The position numbers and the translations under genes are program-made. Below are positions 25,555 to 34,414 of a stretch of DNA of 64,000 bases, piece after piece. The notes beneath the pieces were generated by a model that did no database searches, was not told the origin of the DNA, and worked only from the letters and a program-made list of their open reading frames with translations. The stretch's first letter is position 1. Every line of letters begins with the position of its first letter. This DNA is from Gemmatimonadota bacterium. GTDB lineage: Bacteria > JAAXHH01. The stretch is taken from the NCBI GenBank assembly GCA_009841265.1, contig VXMB01000009.1, positions 1,659,019 through 1,723,018 on the forward strand, given 5' to 3'.

Positions 25555-26299
25555 CGCAGCCTCCTTTCCTTGGCATCCAGATCGCCTGAGACCGAACGCG
25601 CGGCCGAGACCGAGCGCGCGGCCGAGACCGACCGCGCGGTCGTGACCGAACGAACGGACCTGCCCGATCTCACTGTCCTTGGAACGGCACCGCATCGTGA
25701 ATCGCCCTGGAGGTCCTCTATCTGATCCATCCAGCTGGTAAACTCCGTGCCCGTCGGGATACAGACTTCCGTGCCGGACAGCCACAGGGCCAGGAGATCG
25801 AGTTGCAGGAACGACGCCGGCAACGGTCCGGCAAGCGCGGCATTGTCCCGCACCAGGAACACGGTCAGATCCGACAGTCGGCCCAGTTCCTCCGGGACGT
25901 CCCCGGTCAGGTTGTTCGCCGACAGAGAGAGACGGGTCAGACTATCCATGCCTCCAAGTTCGGGTGGTATGGGGCCACTTAGCCGATTGTTGTAGAGCCA
26001 GTGGACCGTCAGTCTGTCGAGATACGACAAAGAGGGAGGTATGGGTCCGGAAAGGCGGTTATTGTCCAACCAGAGCGTCCGCGCGTTCGTCAAACCACCC
26101 AGCTCAGGCGGTATGGATCCCTCCAGTTCTCGCCGCCCATCGCATCATATAGCGCAACAAGCGCCCTCGCTTCCGGATCGGGCGTGGGTGCTACGGGGGC
26201 TGCTGCCATCGGTTGGTCCGGTGAGGTCATCGCGTTGTCCTTCCCGCAGGACATCATTACCACCACCGTTACGGACATCACGCAGACCAGTTTTCCCAT
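25536..26299 (-). pseudogene. broken LRR lipoprotein gene
   Basis: The 5' part (26299 to about 26130) encodes a lipoprotein start with VVVMMSCGKDNAMTSP, then ALVALYDAMGGENW, the usual cap of the LRR lipoproteins here. It then runs out of frame and stops near 26090. A second frame opens within the same bases with LEGSIPPELGGLTNARTLW and continues as three to four LRRs and a C-terminal cap (TEVCIPTGTEF...), ending at 25536. The roughly 35 residues that normally link cap and first LRR (NWLS...WYGV...) are missing. An internal deletion with frameshift explains both facts. The 3' end overlaps the HTH gene start by 19 bases. Confidence 0.75.
25588..25659. repeat. 18-bp tandem repeat, four copies
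   Basis: Four head-to-tail units of the type GAGACCGAACGCGCGGCC start at 25588, 25606, 25624 and 25642, with the last one diverged. Translated on the minus strand they give the Ala-Arg-Ser-Val-Ser repeat at the C-terminus of the broken LRR gene, just upstream of the HTH gene. Confidence 0.85.
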
Positions 26300-26485
26300 T
26301 AATCCTTGCTTTCCTATAGCTGGCGAACTTCAGAAATCTGTCAGATTTACACTGGCCATTGATATCACCTGCGCCGCCCCGAGGTCTTAAGACGGGGCCG
26401 GGAGCCCAGGGCTAGCCCATTTAAACACCATGTACCGTGGGAGGTATTCCACATGGCGTACCCCGCCGTCTTGTCACACGTATTC

Positions 26486-26660
26486 GCCCGCCGCGTTTTC
26501 GGTCGGTTTACTTCGTCAAGTTTCGCCTCCTACTTGCGGCGGGCGTTGAAGATGCGCGAGACGTCAATCGAGCATTTCATCGCCGCAAAGCCGGGTAACG
26601 TCCCGCACTTTTTTCCGGACTCTATCTGCACCCGGTAAAGCCCCCCGGTGCGGCGACGCC
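26486..26660 (-). repeat. structured repeat element, copy 2
   Basis: Diverged copy of the element at 23862-24022, with small gaps. The pairing potential is conserved with compensating changes. GCGGCGGGC (26536-26544) pairs perfectly with GCCCGCCGC (26486-26494, nine base pairs), or GCGGCG (26536-26541) pairs with CGCCGC (26581-26586), extended by GATG/CATC (26551-26554 with 26578-26581). On the minus strand it lies upstream of the broken LRR lipoprotein gene. The + strand also has a 61-codon open frame here (26453-26638) with a GGGAGG site, so a short coding role is not fully excluded. Confidence 0.5.
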
Positions 26661-26706
26661 TTTAAAGTCCTTCTTCTTTCATTGCGACTATCCACGCGGG
26701 CCACTT

Positions 26707-26763
26707 CTACATTCCCTCCAGTACGAACTCCAACCGGTCCATCCAGTACACGTCCAAGCCCAC
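26707..26763 (-). pseudogene. remnant of the 63-residue gene
   Basis: This stretch reads GLDVYWMDRLEFVLEGM followed by a stop. It matches GLDEYWTERLEVTLEEM of the intact gene at 24545 (11 of 17 residues identical). Only this fragment is recognisable. With the adjacent element copy 2 it shows that this region is a decayed paralogue of 23.8-24.8 kb. Confidence 0.65.
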
Positions 26764-26764
26764 T

Positions 26765-26832
26765 AATCCGCACCATCCCTGTGTATACGGGTGCGGATTC
26801 AGGCTCGCCATCATGGAGGACGCCATGATGGC
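26765..26832. repeat. two perfect inverted repeats
   Basis: AATCCGCACC (26765-26774) and GGTGCGGATT (26790-26799) form a ten-base-pair stem. GCCATCATGG (26807-26816) and CCATGATGGC (26823-26832) form a second. Neither is followed by a U-run. They lie between the gene remnant and the sensor kinase and could be REP-like elements or operator sites. Confidence 0.6.
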
Positions 26833-27081
26833 ATGGGATCAGGGCAGAAATGCCCGGTATGCTCCGTGAATCCGGCCCCGGGGATTTCGTGTAAATCGGC
26901 TGAATTGTACTGTTTACTCTAAGGTACAGCCTGAAGTGTGACTTGTGTGTGAATTAACCGATAAACAATAAGAATATTGCGCGAATTTATACCGTGGCGT
27001 ATTATGTCACGGGCACCGGGACCGCGGCATGACGCGAGGATCACGTGAAAGGTTCGAGGAGATTGCGGAGAGGATACGTCA
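26833..27081. other. leader region of the hybrid sensor kinase gene
   Basis: The 249 bases before the kinase start are AT-rich between about 26930 and 27005 and GC-rich after that. The promoter is expected in the AT-rich part. A GAGAGG ribosome-binding site lies a few bases before the ATG at 27082. No coding signal is seen. Confidence 0.45.
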
Positions 27082-29502
27082 ATGAAGCGTACCGCATCGT
27101 CGAGCGTTGAGACTAAAGACAAACCCGCACGGGAGATCGAGGCGCTGCGCGAGCGCATCTCGATGCTGAGCGCGGCGTGCCTGCGCATCAGCGCGAGCCT
27201 GGACCTGGAGACCGTCCTGCGCGAGATCGTGGACAGCGCCCGCGCGCTGATCGAGGCGCGTTACGGCGGTATCGTCACCATCGACGAGTCCGGGCAGCCC
27301 AGGGACTTCAACACCTCCGGTTTCACAGACGCCGAGCACCGAAGAATGGCCGACTGGCCCGACGGACCCAGGTTCTTCGAGCACCTGCGCGACCTCACTG
27401 GCGTGCTGAGGTTGCCGGATGCGCGCGCTTACGCGCAATCGCTCGGCTTCGCGCTGAACCGCCAGTTGTCCGGCACGTTCCTGGGCATGCCGATGCGCCA
27501 TCGCGGCCAGCACGTCGGCAACTTCTATCTCGTGGAGAAGGAAGGCGGGGCGGAGTTCACGAGCGAAGACGAGGAGATCCTGGTGCTGTTCGCCTCCCAG
27601 GCTGCTACGGCCATCGCCAATGCCCGCACGTACCAGGCCGAGCAACGCGCCCGGGCCGATCTGGAGGCCCTGGTCGAGACCTCGCCGGTGGGCGTCCTGG
27701 TCTTCGAAGCCAGGACCGGCCGGCTCATGTCGATCAATCAGGAGGCGAAGCGGATCGTGGAGGGCGTGCGCATGCCGGGAAGCCCGCCGGAGGCTCTGCT
27801 GGAACAGGTCACCTTCAAGCGCGCCGACGGGCGCGAGATCGCGCTGGGGAAGCTGCCGCTGTCGCAGGTGCTGAACCGCACCGAGGTGGTGCGCGCCGAG
27901 GAGATCGTGCTCTCGGTTCCCGATGGACGTACCGTCACGACCCTGGTAAACTGCACGCCCATCCATTCGGAGGAAGGCGCGGTCGTGTCCGTGGTGGTCA
28001 CCATGCAGGACCTGGCGCCGCTACAGGAGCTGGAACGGTTGCGAGCGGAGTTCCTCGGCATGGTGAGCCATGAACTGCGCTCCCCGCTCACGTCGATCAA
28101 GGGCTCGGCGTCCACCCTCCTGGAAGCCGCGCCGAAACTCGACCCTGCGGAGATGCGCGAGTTCTACCGCATCATCCTCGCGCAGGCCGATCACATGCGC
28201 GTCCTGATCAGCGACCTGCTGGACGCCGGCCGCATCGACACGGGCACGCTGTCTGTATCGCCCGAGCCCTCCGAGGTTGCCGACCTGGTGGACCGGGCGC
28301 GGACCACCTTCCAGAGCGGCGGCGGCAGGCACCCTGTCCTTATCGACCTGCCACACGACCTGCCGCGGGTCATGGCCGACCGGCAGCGCATCGAACAGGT
28401 GCTGAACAACCTGTTCTCCAATGCCGTCCGGCACGCCCCGGAGTCCTCTCCTATTCGGGTCTCCGCCGTTCAGGACGGGGTGCATGTAGCAGTCACCGTC
28501 CGTGACGAAGGGGCGGGGATAGCGGCAGACCGACTCCCGCACCTGTTTCAGAAGTATGTGGGTCTCAAGGGCGGCGACCGTGAGGCCGAGACCGCCGCGG
28601 GCTCGGGGCTCGGTCTTGCCATCTGCAAGGGGTTGGTCGAAGCCCACGGAGGACGCATCCGGGCCGAGAGCGACGGGGTCGGCCAGGGCACGCGCATTAC
28701 CTTCACGATCCCGGTGGCCGACGAGGTTGGCAAGGCCGGCAAGATTGGCGAAGCCGGCAAGGCTGTAAACACCGCCAACGAGCCGGTCCGGACCGACACG
28801 CAGGACGCCGAAGGAACGGGCGAACCGACGCGCATCCTCGTGGTCGACGACGACCCGCAGACGCTGCGCTACGTGCGCGAAGCGCTCACGGCGGCCGGCT
28901 ACTCCGCGCTCGTGACCAGCAACCATGAAGAGTTGCCGGGTATCATCCAGGCCGAGCGGCCCGAACTGGTCCTGCTGGACCTGCTCCTTCCCGGCACGGA
29001 CGGTATCGAACTGATGGAACGCCTGCCCGAACTGGCCGACCTGCCGGTCATCTTCATCTCCGCCTACGGACGGGACGAGACCATCGCGCGGGCGCTCGAT
29101 ACCGGCGCCGCCGACTACCTCGTCAAGCCCTTCTCGACGACCGAACTCGTGGCGCGGATCCGGGCAGCGCTGCACAGACGCGCCGATCCCGAACCCTTCG
29201 TACTGGGCAAGCTCAACATCGACTACGACCGGCGAAGGGTGAGCGTGGGCGGCGTGAGGGTCGAACTCACCGCCACCGAGTATGAACTGCTCCGCGTCCT
29301 CTCGCTCAACGCGGGACGGGTGCTGACCTTCGACACCCTGATGCGCCAGGTCTGGGGTTCGCGCGCCTACGCCAACCAGAAGCTCGTACGCGCCTTCGTC
29401 AAGAAGCTCCGCCAGAAGCTCGGCGACGATGCGCGCAAGCCCGTCTACCTTTTCAACGAGCGCGGGGTCGGATACCGCATGGCCCGGCCGGGTGAACCGT
29501 AG
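27082..29502 (+). CDS. hybrid sensor kinase with receiver and winged-helix DNA-binding output
   Basis: An 806-residue soluble signalling protein. Order: GAF (about 30-185), PAS-like (190-315), HisKA with phospho-accepting H330 in MVSHELRSPL, HATPase (about 430-545; N box NNLFSNAVRHA, G1 DEGAGIA, G2 GSGLGLAI), a repeat-rich linker (KAGKIGEAGKA), a receiver (584-700; D588-D591 acidic pocket, phospho-acceptor D633, K682), and an OmpR/PhoB winged helix (705-803; LTATEYELLRVL, GVGYRM). The whole two-component path, including transcription output, is thus in one chain. There is no membrane helix, so the signal should be cytoplasmic. Kinases usually pass the phosphate to a separate regulator, so this layout is uncommon. 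It could be self-regulating or act on distant genes. Confidence 0.92.
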   Translation: MKRTASSSVETKDKPAREIEALRERISMLSAACLRISASLDLETVLREIVDSARALIEARYGGIVTIDESGQPRDFNTSGFTDAEHRRMADWPDGPRFFEHLRDLTGVLRLPDARAYAQSLGFALNRQLSGTFLGMPMRHRGQHVGNFYLVEKEGGAEFTSEDEEILVLFASQAATAIANARTYQAEQRARADLEALVETSPVGVLVFEARTGRLMSINQEAKRIVEGVRMPGSPPEALLEQVTFKRADGREIALGKLPLSQVLNRTEVVRAEEIVLSVPDGRTVTTLVNCTPIHSEEGAVVSVVVTMQDLAPLQELERLRAEFLGMVSHELRSPLTSIKGSASTLLEAAPKLDPAEMREFYRIILAQADHMRVLISDLLDAGRIDTGTLSVSPEPSEVADLVDRARTTFQSGGGRHPVLIDLPHDLPRVMADRQRIEQVLNNLFSNAVRHAPESSPIRVSAVQDGVHVAVTVRDEGAGIAADRLPHLFQKYVGLKGGDREAETAAGSGLGLAICKGLVEAHGGRIRAESDGVGQGTRITFTIPVADEVGKAGKIGEAGKAVNTANEPVRTDTQDAEGTGEPTRILVVDDDPQTLRYVREALTAAGYSALVTSNHEELPGIIQAERPELVLLDLLLPGTDGIELMERLPELADLPVIFISAYGRDETIARALDTGAADYLVKPFSTTELVARIRAALHRRADPEPFVLGKLNIDYDRRRVSVGGVRVELTATEYELLRVLSLNAGRVLTFDTLMRQVWGSRAYANQKLVRAFVKKLRQKLGDDARKPVYLFNERGVGYRMARPGEP

Positions 29503-29805
29503 GCAAACAGATCGCCATTCTACAATAGTCCCTCATCGACCCGCGTAGCACACCATCACGCGCAGCACACTACCCGACTCGGATGGCCAGGTCCGGGTAC
29601 CGTTTGCTGTGTAATGGATTCAAATTCCTGTGCAAGTACGCCTGAACCTTACGGATCCAGCGGGAGGCCGTAAAGGGGGATGGGCTACGAAGCGGCGAGT
29701 CACCGGTTTCACCATTCGAGATGGCAACGGCAGGACGAATTAGGTTGGACTTACGGAACTGCGGTTCAGCTCGAACGAGTTGAATCACTGAGGACGTTCA
29801 ATTGC
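29503..29805. other. intergenic region, no gene recognised
   Basis: The 303 bases between the kinase and the MarR gene (convergent) include a 72-codon minus-strand open frame without a ribosome-binding site or family match. No terminator hairpin with a U-run was found. Confidence 0.45.
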
Positions 29806-30306
29806 TCAATGATGTTTCATTATAAACCAACCTTCTGATTCAGCCGGTGTCCTGGACGCCACCAATTCTGGGCCGGGACGAATAGACTCCATCGATTCTA
29901 CAAATGCTTCGAGTTGCTCCAGACTCCAGGTTTCGGTGGTCGGCAGAACACGTTTCCTGACGACATGATCGATCCTTTCCAGCACCTTCCGTCCCTTGGG
30001 AGTCAGTTCACATATGACTACTCTCCGGTCATGTGAAGACCTCGCCTTCTCGATCATTTTTTTTGCATCAAGCCTGTGCAAAATGTTGTTTATGGAAGCA
30101 TCAGAGCATCCGAGGAAACCAGGAATCTCGCCCACAGTCATAGGTCCTTTGTCGGCCAACAACATCAAGGTTTTATACTGGTTAACCTGTTCATTCTGAC
30201 CCAGAGCTCTCCCGTCATCCCGGAGACCCATGTTAACGAGACGATACAGACCGGCTGTCGCAGCTACAAACCGGTCGCACAGTTCCTTCCTTAGGTCGTT
30301 ACTCAT
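29806..30306 (-). CDS. MarR-family transcriptional regulator
   Basis: 166 residues with the MarR fold: QYKTLMLLADKGPMTVGEIPGFLGCSDASINNILHRLDAKKMI (wHTH, too long to be chance), the conserved wing residues SSHDRRVVICELTPKGRKVLE, and a C-terminal dimerisation helix. The ATG at 30306 is chosen, with AAAGG nine bases upstream; a GTG at 30339 is in frame. MarR proteins usually repress an adjacent divergent gene, but the next + strand sequence is a gene fragment, so its target is unclear. Confidence 0.85.
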   Translation of the reverse strand: MSNDLRKELCDRFVAATAGLYRLVNMGLRDDGRALGQNEQVNQYKTLMLLADKGPMTVGEIPGFLGCSDASINNILHRLDAKKMIEKARSSHDRRVVICELTPKGRKVLERIDHVVRKRVLPTTETWSLEQLEAFVESMESIRPGPELVASRTPAESEGWFIMKHH

Positions 30307-30536
30307 CGGTTTTGCCTTTCCCTGTTTAAGATCCCCCACCGTGCAATTCGGTCAGGTGCCAAAGTACCCTTCTCCTTATAATGAGAATGAGGTGAATATG
30401 GCGACTCGATTGTATCCTGTGGTACCTACCCAATAACTGACTCATACTTATAATCGTATATACAATTTGATTTTCCTAATCAAATTTTCGACATTTTGTG
30501 ATTTAAACTTGGTTTTTTGGCAGTGTACCAGTTTGA

Positions 30537-30899
30537 ATCCGCAATATAAGGACTATACAAAGCGATTTCGGTCTTGATCCTCCGCCATACGGTGGAGATG
30601 CGGCCACCGCAAACAGCGATATAGAAATAAGGATCACGATACAAGTTCGGGTGGGCGGCATTTGGAACAACGTACTAGCTGGCATTCCCGTTGAAATCGC
30701 AAGCTCGGATACCAGTGTCCTCACGGTACCAGCAATGTTGGCGACGGACAACTCCGGCATGGTGACGTTGACCATAAACGCGGGTGACGCCATTTCGGGG
30801 CAGGGCAATGCCCTGCGTGACGGCCGGGCTATTGTGCAGTTCGGCGAGACCTATTCGTCGGATATATACGTTGAGGTTACGTTACAGCCACTGCAGTAA
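30537..30899 (+). pseudogene. fragment of an Ig-like (Big) domain protein
   Basis: An open frame with no ATG start until an internal GTG at 30651. It reads ...FGLDPPPYGGDAATANSDIE, then GIPVEIASSDTSVLTVP, DNSGMVTLTINAGDA and ends TLQPLQ. The strand pattern is that of a Big-1/Ig-like domain in which a new-residue/variance clause follows the loop DNSGMVTL. It has no signal peptide and no ribosome-binding site. It is best read as the 3' remnant of a longer surface protein, although a short gene from the GTG is possible. A strong terminator follows it. Confidence 0.55.
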
Positions 30900-30923
30900 G
30901 AAGCCGATCGGTCCCGATATGAG

Positions 30924-30953
30924 AAAGCCCCGTTGCAGCTACGGGGCTTTTCT
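30924..30953. terminator. bidirectional rho-independent terminator
   Basis: The perfect ten-base arms AAAGCCCCGT (30924-30933) and ACGGGGCTTT (30941-30950) enclose a seven-base loop and are followed by TCTGT. The A/T ends make it work in both directions. It ends the + strand fragment and the minus-strand serine protease gene, whose stop is at 30989. Confidence 0.85.
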
Positions 30954-30988
30954 GTATTAAACGATTTAAAGGTTGCCCGGCGGTGACC

Positions 30989-32041
30989 TTACGGAAGTTC
31001 CGTCTCTCCGTTCCAGTTTTTCGGAACGGGCATATAGGACGCGTGCGGATAGTCCTGCTCGGGAACCAGTACGTACGGGACGTCCGAGCTTCTGCCCGCC
31101 ACACCGGTCTCCGACAATCCGGTCACCATCCTGCCCGCTCCGCTGGCCAGATCGTAGAGGCGCCACAGCTCGTCGACGCGGATGGCCAGGCCGGGGTTTT
31201 CCGAAGGGATGCGCGTGGGCTTGCCGGTGCGCTGATCGTACACGACACGAAAGATTCCGGCGAAGTTCATACCGATGATGTATCCCTGGTGATCGAAGAT
31301 GAGACTGCCGCTCGTACGCCCGGGCAGGTCCAGGTTATGCTGGATCACCCGGCTGTTCTCCGGCGTCGGCACCTCGTCCGCGAAGGGCCTCAGCGCGCTG
31401 ATCGTGCCGTCCTTGAACGTGGCGATCGGAACAGTGACCGGCTCGCCCGACTCTTCCTCCGGAAAACCGATCGTGCCGATGGGCTGTCCTGCCTGCAGTC
31501 CCTGCACCTGGTCCCGGGGAAGGAAAAACGGCAGGTCCCTCAGTTCTGCGTCTATAGACAGCAGGGCAATGTCTGGAGAGCCGGCCGTCCCGTCGTAGTT
31601 CGGGTGAACCCAGAAAGTGCTCAGCCAGTACGTGTCGGCGCCGCCGACCTCAGTGCCTGACTTGACCGCAAAGGCCCGGGGATTGAGATCTTCGATGAAC
31701 TGGGTCGAGATGAGGACGGCCTGTACTACGTGGGCATTGGTCCAGACGGCATTCCAGAAGTGCGCAACGAATCCCGATCCCAGTATGTAATTCTTCCCCT
31801 GGACCTGCACGCCTATGGCATAGACCGCGTTTCCCAGGTTCTGATCCAAGATTATGTCCGACCAGTCCAGCGCCACCCCGGGTTCGCCCTGCGGGCCTGC
31901 CGGTCCCACGGCACCCGTGGCCCCTGTTTGTCCCGCCGGACCAACCGGTCCTTGCGGACCCGTCGGCCCCTGCGGGCCCGCGTCCCCCTTGCAGGCAAGA
32001 AAAACCAGAATGAGCATCGATATGCAAGCGTGACGTATCAC
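30989..32041 (-). CDS. collagen-stalked trypsin-like serine protease lipoprotein
   Basis: A 350-residue lipoprotein. The signal ends LVFLAC (Cys17) and a collagen-like Gly-X-Y stalk follows at once (residues 19-56). The rest is a trypsin-fold domain with the triad H104 (TNAHVV), D157 ([10 protein letters not shown]) and S244 ([10 protein letters not shown]). The residue before the usual Gly-X-Ser is Arg rather than Gly, but the oxyanion loop still looks functional. The GTG at 32041 is chosen because GGGAGG lies eight bases upstream; 39 further upstream codons have no signal-like content. It is the same architecture as the metalloprotease at 21690 with a different catalytic domain. Confidence 0.83.
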   Translation of the reverse strand: MIRHACISMLILVFLACKGDAGPQGPTGPQGPVGPAGQTGATGAVGPAGPQGEPGVALDWSDIILDQNLGNAVYAIGVQVQGKNYILGSGFVAHFWNAVWTNAHVVQAVLISTQFIEDLNPRAFAVKSGTEVGGADTYWLSTFWVHPNYDGTAGSPDIALLSIDAELRDLPFFLPRDQVQGLQAGQPIGTIGFPEEESGEPVTVPIATFKDGTISALRPFADEVPTPENSRVIQHNLDLPGRTSGSLIFDHQGYIIGMNFAGIFRVVYDQRTGKPTRIPSENPGLAIRVDELWRLYDLASGAGRMVTGLSETGVAGRSSDVPYVLVPEQDYPHASYMPVPKNWNGETELP

Positions 32042-32431
32042 GAGGGGGACCTCCCGGTGATGCGATTGGTTCAGTGGTGTTCCCGGTGTGGTTCTTGTCG
32101 AAGTATGATGACATAAGAGGCTCCCGGTAGAACGGGTGTGCCGCCGTGCCGACAGCACGTTCTTGTTACCAGGAAGCCCGCGATGAAGAAAGTATCCATC
32201 ATCCGGGCCTTAGTCAAGCAGGCAAGAAGGCGGGTGACCTGTAGTGCATCGACAGGCGGAATGGGAGGGGTTGTCGAGGGGTAAGTTCGAAAGCAGATTT
32301 GTCAGGAAGGTCAAAAAAAACCGTCCGCCCTGTTCGGTCGCTAAAGCTCCTACTAAGGACGGACGGGAAGATACACGGTTTAGCTGTGTATTCTGTATTT
32401 TCGTGCGTTACTGCTCGGGATTATCCCGATG
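32042..32431. other. intergenic region with terminator
   Basis: Between the serine protease gene and the collagen/Ig gene, both on the minus strand. The part near 32313-32366 is the terminator of the latter. The remainder (about 32060-32310) should hold the promoter of the protease; no coding signal is seen. Confidence 0.5.
32313..32366 (-). terminator. rho-independent terminator
   Basis: Read on the minus strand, CCGTCCG (32366-32360) pairs with CGGACGG (32327-32321) and is followed by eight U residues (complement of 32320-32313). The loop is long (about 32 bases). It lies 66 bases past the stop of the collagen/Ig lipoprotein gene. Confidence 0.75.
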
Positions 32432-33820
32432 TTACTGCGGCGTTACTTTCACGGTCACAGTGACGTACTTCGCACCAGCAAAAGGCGACGTGATTTTCAC
32501 AGAAACATTATAGTCGCCCACTGACTTGAGAGCATCGGAGGATCCGAGATCAGCCGCGACGATTGCGTAGCCAGCTCCACCATCGATGGTGGTAGCGGTA
32601 TTACTAGGAGGATCGTCGTCGGCAGCAGCTAACATGAGAATACCACTGCTCAAACTAGCGTATGTAACCACCGTGCCGTTGGCTACATCGATGTATCCGA
32701 TATCACCATCGTCTTGAATACCCATCTGCTGCACCTGGACATTGATTGTCGCCCCTGACACAAATGTCGGTGTTCGAGCATCGACAGCTGCGCTGGTGTC
32801 AACAGTTACCGAGACATTGTACGGCTGATTTGAAGTATCCACCACGATGCGCCGGGAAGGCGTTTCGACGCCGTATACCTCGATCTCGACCTCGTTGCTC
32901 TTCACGTCGCCGATACTCGCCTGGATCTTGGCCTTACCGGCAGCATGCGTCTTGATCGTAGGCATCATGTTGCTGTCGTCGGTGTCCACGGTCGCGACGG
33001 CGGTGTTAGAGGAAGACCAGGAGAAGCTCACGCCTGGAACCTCATTACCGTCGTTGGTGGTCTTGTCATCGCCACTCTTCTTGTCATAGGCCGTAGCCAT
33101 AAGATCAACATTCGTACCCTTTTCAACAGCGTCCACTGTTGCGGGCGTGATCACGATGCCTTTGACCTCGTTGTGGATCGATACAGGAATCTGTACCTTG
33201 ATACCACGCTCGGGAGCCTTCACGATAAGCTTCGTGTCGCCCTTTCTGACACCCGTAACCATTGCTGAATTGGGCGTGTCGGTAGCTTCCACCGTAGCGA
33301 GGATGGGATCATCGATCTCAAACGTAAACGAGACGGCGAGGACACTGCCGTCCGACGCAGCGGCAACGGCACTGAAAACCTTCATACCATCAACGAGCAC
33401 GCCTGTACCCCGAATATTCGAGCCGGAATCGTCATCGAAATCCGGTGCATTGTAGCGACGGGCATCGTCTTTCTTTTCAGTACCCTCGAAAACGATGACG
33501 TGGTGAACCGAAGCCAGGATATTACCAGGAAGATCGGATGGGATCCCTGATTCACCTTGCGGGCCTGCCGGACCCATCGGACCTTCGGGGCCAGCCGGGC
33601 CTGCCGGACCTGCCGGGCCTGCCTCACCGGTGTCACCCTTCTCACCAGCCGGGCCTGCCGGACCTGCCGGACCTGACGGACCCGTCGAGCCCTGCGGGCC
33701 AGCCGGACCTGCCGGACCTGCGGCACCTGCGGCGCCGGTCGGACCAGCCGGACCCGTCTTACCTTCGCATCCATACATACTGAGAGCGAACGCCATCAGT
33801 ACAACTATGAAGTAATGCAT
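32432..33820 (-). CDS. collagen-like / Big-2 Ig-like lipoprotein
   Basis: A 462-residue lipoprotein. The signal ends SMYGC, then a Gly-X-Y stretch of about 75 residues starts at the lipid-bearing Cys ([10 protein letters not shown]...). A region with several Ig-like domains follows. At least one is Big-2 like ([20 protein letters not shown] ... [17 protein letters not shown] ... [21 protein letters not shown]), and a last domain ends in [19 protein letters not shown]. The ATG at 33820 has GGGAG upstream. No protease motif is present, so a structural or adhesive role is likely. It is the third collagen-stalk lipoprotein in the window. Confidence 0.82.
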   Translation of the reverse strand: MHYFIVVLMAFALSMYGCEGKTGPAGPTGAAGAAGPAGPAGPQGSTGPSGPAGPAGPAGEKGDTGEAGPAGPAGPAGPEGPMGPAGPQGESGIPSDLPGNILASVHHVIVFEGTEKKDDARRYNAPDFDDDSGSNIRGTGVLVDGMKVFSAVAAASDGSVLAVSFTFEIDDPILATVEATDTPNSAMVTGVRKGDTKLIVKAPERGIKVQIPVSIHNEVKGIVITPATVDAVEKGTNVDLMATAYDKKSGDDKTTNDGNEVPGVSFSWSSSNTAVATVDTDDSNMMPTIKTHAAGKAKIQASIGDVKSNEVEIEVYGVETPSRRIVVDTSNQPYNVSVTVDTSAAVDARTPTFVSGATINVQVQQMGIQDDGDIGYIDVANGTVVTYASLSSGILMLAAADDDPPSNTATTIDGGAGYAIVAADLGSSDALKSVGDYNVSVKITSPFAGAKYVTVTVKVTPQ

Positions 33821-33925
33821 CTGTATCTCCCGTAGATGAGAACTGCACTTTACAATCTGCTCATGTACATAAGTAAGCAATCTATATGCGCTCCTTTCCC
33901 ATATGCCCTCATCGTGGCATGGACA

Positions 33926-34414
33926 CTAAAATCCAAGTGGTAACCTTATGAATGTACGTACAGATACCCAACTCCACTTATCGCTTGCATCGTCTGAAAT
34001 GTTGTACTCCACAACCGCACCCAACCTGTTCCAAACCGTTCCGATACCGCCGTTCACAATCCAGGTCGTCGAACCGTCTTCATCGCCCATGACCCGGTAA
34101 GCGCTTCCTCCCATGGCCTGGACGTAACAGAACATGTCGTCATCCGATGTGGTGGACACCCTCAACCCGGCCATGACCGGGAGGGACGAATAATCACTGC
34201 TGTGACGATCAAGCGACAAGTTGCCAATGAACTGAAACCGGTCGTTCAAATCCGCTGCCATTTCGACCGAAACACCGTACCCGATTCCCGAATCGGTGAG
34301 ATCTGCCAGACAAGAATAGGACCTGCTGCCAGACACGCCCAGATTGAGATCCAACTGGGCGTATGCATCACCACATACAAGCGTGGCGACTAAGAGAAAT
34401 ACGATTCTTGTCAT
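33926..34414 (-). CDS. small outer-membrane beta-barrel-like protein
   Basis: 162 residues with a signal peptide (1-19, ending DAYAQ) and a mature part of alternating strands (LDLNLGVSGSRSYSC, GIGYGVSVEMAADL, FQFIGNLSLDRH, AGLRVSTTSD, GGIGTVWNRLGAVVEYNIS) ending with an aromatic Phe (FIRLPLGF), as expected for a barrel. GAGGAGAT lies just before the ATG. It is divergent from the LptD gene with a 546-base gap. Confidence 0.68.
   Translation of the reverse strand: MTRIVFLLVATLVCGDAYAQLDLNLGVSGSRSYSCLADLTDSGIGYGVSVEMAADLNDRFQFIGNLSLDRHSSDYSSLPVMAGLRVSTTSDDDMFCYVQAMGGSAYRVMGDEDGSTTWIVNGGIGTVWNRLGAVVEYNISDDASDKWSWVSVRTFIRLPLGF

Noticed and set aside
23862..26660. The repeat pair as a cobalamin, c-di-GMP or SRP-type RNA, or as a diversity-generating retroelement template/variable pair
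   Set aside because: Key consensus boxes of those RNAs were not found, the copies differ by gaps and by all base types rather than only at A positions, and there is no reverse transcriptase.
29570..29788. A 72-codon minus-strand frame between the kinase and the MarR gene
   Set aside because: No ribosome-binding site and no recognisable domain; a first impression of a group II intron or transposase end could not be supported.
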